From Betaproteobacteria bacterium (GTDB taxonomy: Bacteria > Pseudomonadota > Gammaproteobacteria > Burkholderiales > SG8-39): a stretch of 5,120 nt of DNA. The notes under the pieces were generated by a model. That model ran no database searches and had not been told where the DNA came from. It saw only the letters and a list, made by a program, of their open reading frames with translations. The stretch is from contig JAOUFA010000286.1 of NCBI GenBank assembly GCA_029858545.1, positions 1-5,120 on the forward strand, in the 5' to 3' direction. This document shows positions 4,775 through 5,120 of this stretch, piece after piece (position 1 is the first letter of the stretch; every line of letters starts with the position of its first letter). A program made the position numbers and the translations under genes.

Positions 4775-5120
4775 ATGGCCAAGGACAGCAAAGCCGGGGC
4801 GGTGGCGGGCAGCATCGCAGCCCGCGGACTCGCACGCGGACTCACTCAATACGGCGACCCCGCTTTTTCGCTTTATTTGCGCCGCTCGTTCGCGAAGAGC
4901 ATGGGGTATTCGGGCGAGATGCTCGATCGGCCGATCGTCGGCATCGCCGATTCGAAGAGCGGCTTCAACAACTGCCATCGGCATTTCCCCGAGCTGATCG
5001 AGGCGGCCAAGCGCGGCGTGCTCGCCGCGGGTGCGCTGCCGATCGAATTTCCGACGGTGTCGCTCGGCGAGGTGTTCCTCCATCCGACCTCGATGATGTT
5101 CAGGAACCTGATGTCGATCG
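4775..5120 (+). CDS. IlvD/Edd-family dehydratase, N-terminal fragment (runs off the right edge)
   Basis: The first 115 codons of a dehydratase of the IlvD/Edd family. These are Fe-S enzymes that remove water from dihydroxy acids (IlvD, branched-chain amino acid synthesis) or sugar acids (Edd and aldonate dehydratases); full length is usually about 550-620 residues. Visible are LTQYGDPAFSLYLRRSFAKSMGYS in two parts (residues 24-47), DRPIVGIADSKSGFNNCHRH (52-71), GVLAAGALPIEFPTVSLGEV (80-99), and PTSMMFRNLMSI (104-115). The Cys in FNNCHRH occupies the position of the first Fe-S cysteine (TPCN-like in IlvD). The opening and PIEFPTVSLGE resemble the aldonate-dehydratase branch more than canonical IlvD, so the symbol is left blank. 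The start is ATG 4775, where homology begins soon after; no Shine-Dalgarno is visible nearby. It is divergent to the methyltransferase fusion. Confidence 0.88.
   Translation, partial: MAKDSKAGAVAGSIAARGLARGLTQYGDPAFSLYLRRSFAKSMGYSGEMLDRPIVGIADSKSGFNNCHRHFPELIEAAKRGVLAAGALPIEFPTVSLGEVFLHPTSMMFRNLMSI

Noticed and set aside
4924..4937. 14-base palindrome CGATCGGCCGATCG
   Set aside because: It falls in conserved codons of the dehydratase (LDRPIV). Palindromes built from CGATCG and GGCC are expected in such GC-rich sequence.
4734..4997. GTG-started 87-residue frame preceded by GGAGG (4724-4728), overlapping the dehydratase start
   Set aside because: The Shine-Dalgarno-like spacing is good, but the peptide is low-complexity Arg/Ala/Ser-rich and overlaps the IlvD/Edd reading frame for most of its length.

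Overview
The window looks like a chromosomal segment of a GC-rich Pseudomonadota bacterium, most likely a betaproteobacterium. That assignment is an inference from base composition, strong GC bias at third codon positions, and the gene families present, notably a helix-turn-helix/citrate-synthase fusion and a UbiX-UbiD pair. No RNA gene, insertion sequence, CRISPR array or phage gene is visible. All genes read as intact apart from the two cut by the window edges.

Layout, left to right. (1) Positions 1-823, minus strand: a ubiX-ubiD pair. UbiX makes prenylated FMN, and the UbiD-family (de)carboxylase, of which only the N-terminal 57 residues are present, uses it. (2) Positions 824-922: a 99-base divergent promoter region with stacked dyad sequences. 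(3) Positions 923-2206, plus strand: a DNA-binding-domain/citrate-synthase fusion in which most of the recognisable active-site positions are substituted. (4) Positions 2207-2228: a 22-base gap between convergent genes. (5) Positions 2229-4593, minus strand: a two-gene unit made of an HTH/SAM-methyltransferase fusion followed, 10 bases later, by a methylenetetrahydrofolate-reductase-family protein. (6) Positions 4594-4774: a 181-base divergent region with two small hairpins. (7) Positions 4775 to the right edge, plus strand: the N-terminal third of or less of an IlvD/Edd-family dehydratase.

How the genes may work together. UbiX-UbiD is a firm functional pair (cofactor maker and cofactor user). 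The methyltransferase and the MTHFR-like protein are probably co-transcribed, which suggests one-carbon or methyl-group chemistry, but their substrates cannot be read from sequence. The degenerate citrate-synthase fusion is divergent to ubiX and could be a metabolite-sensing regulator of that promoter rather than an enzyme; this is a hypothesis. Its support is the loss of active-site residues, the N-terminal HTH, and a shared GCAATCGAT word found both in the promoter dyad and in a perfect 12-bp inverted repeat inside the gene.
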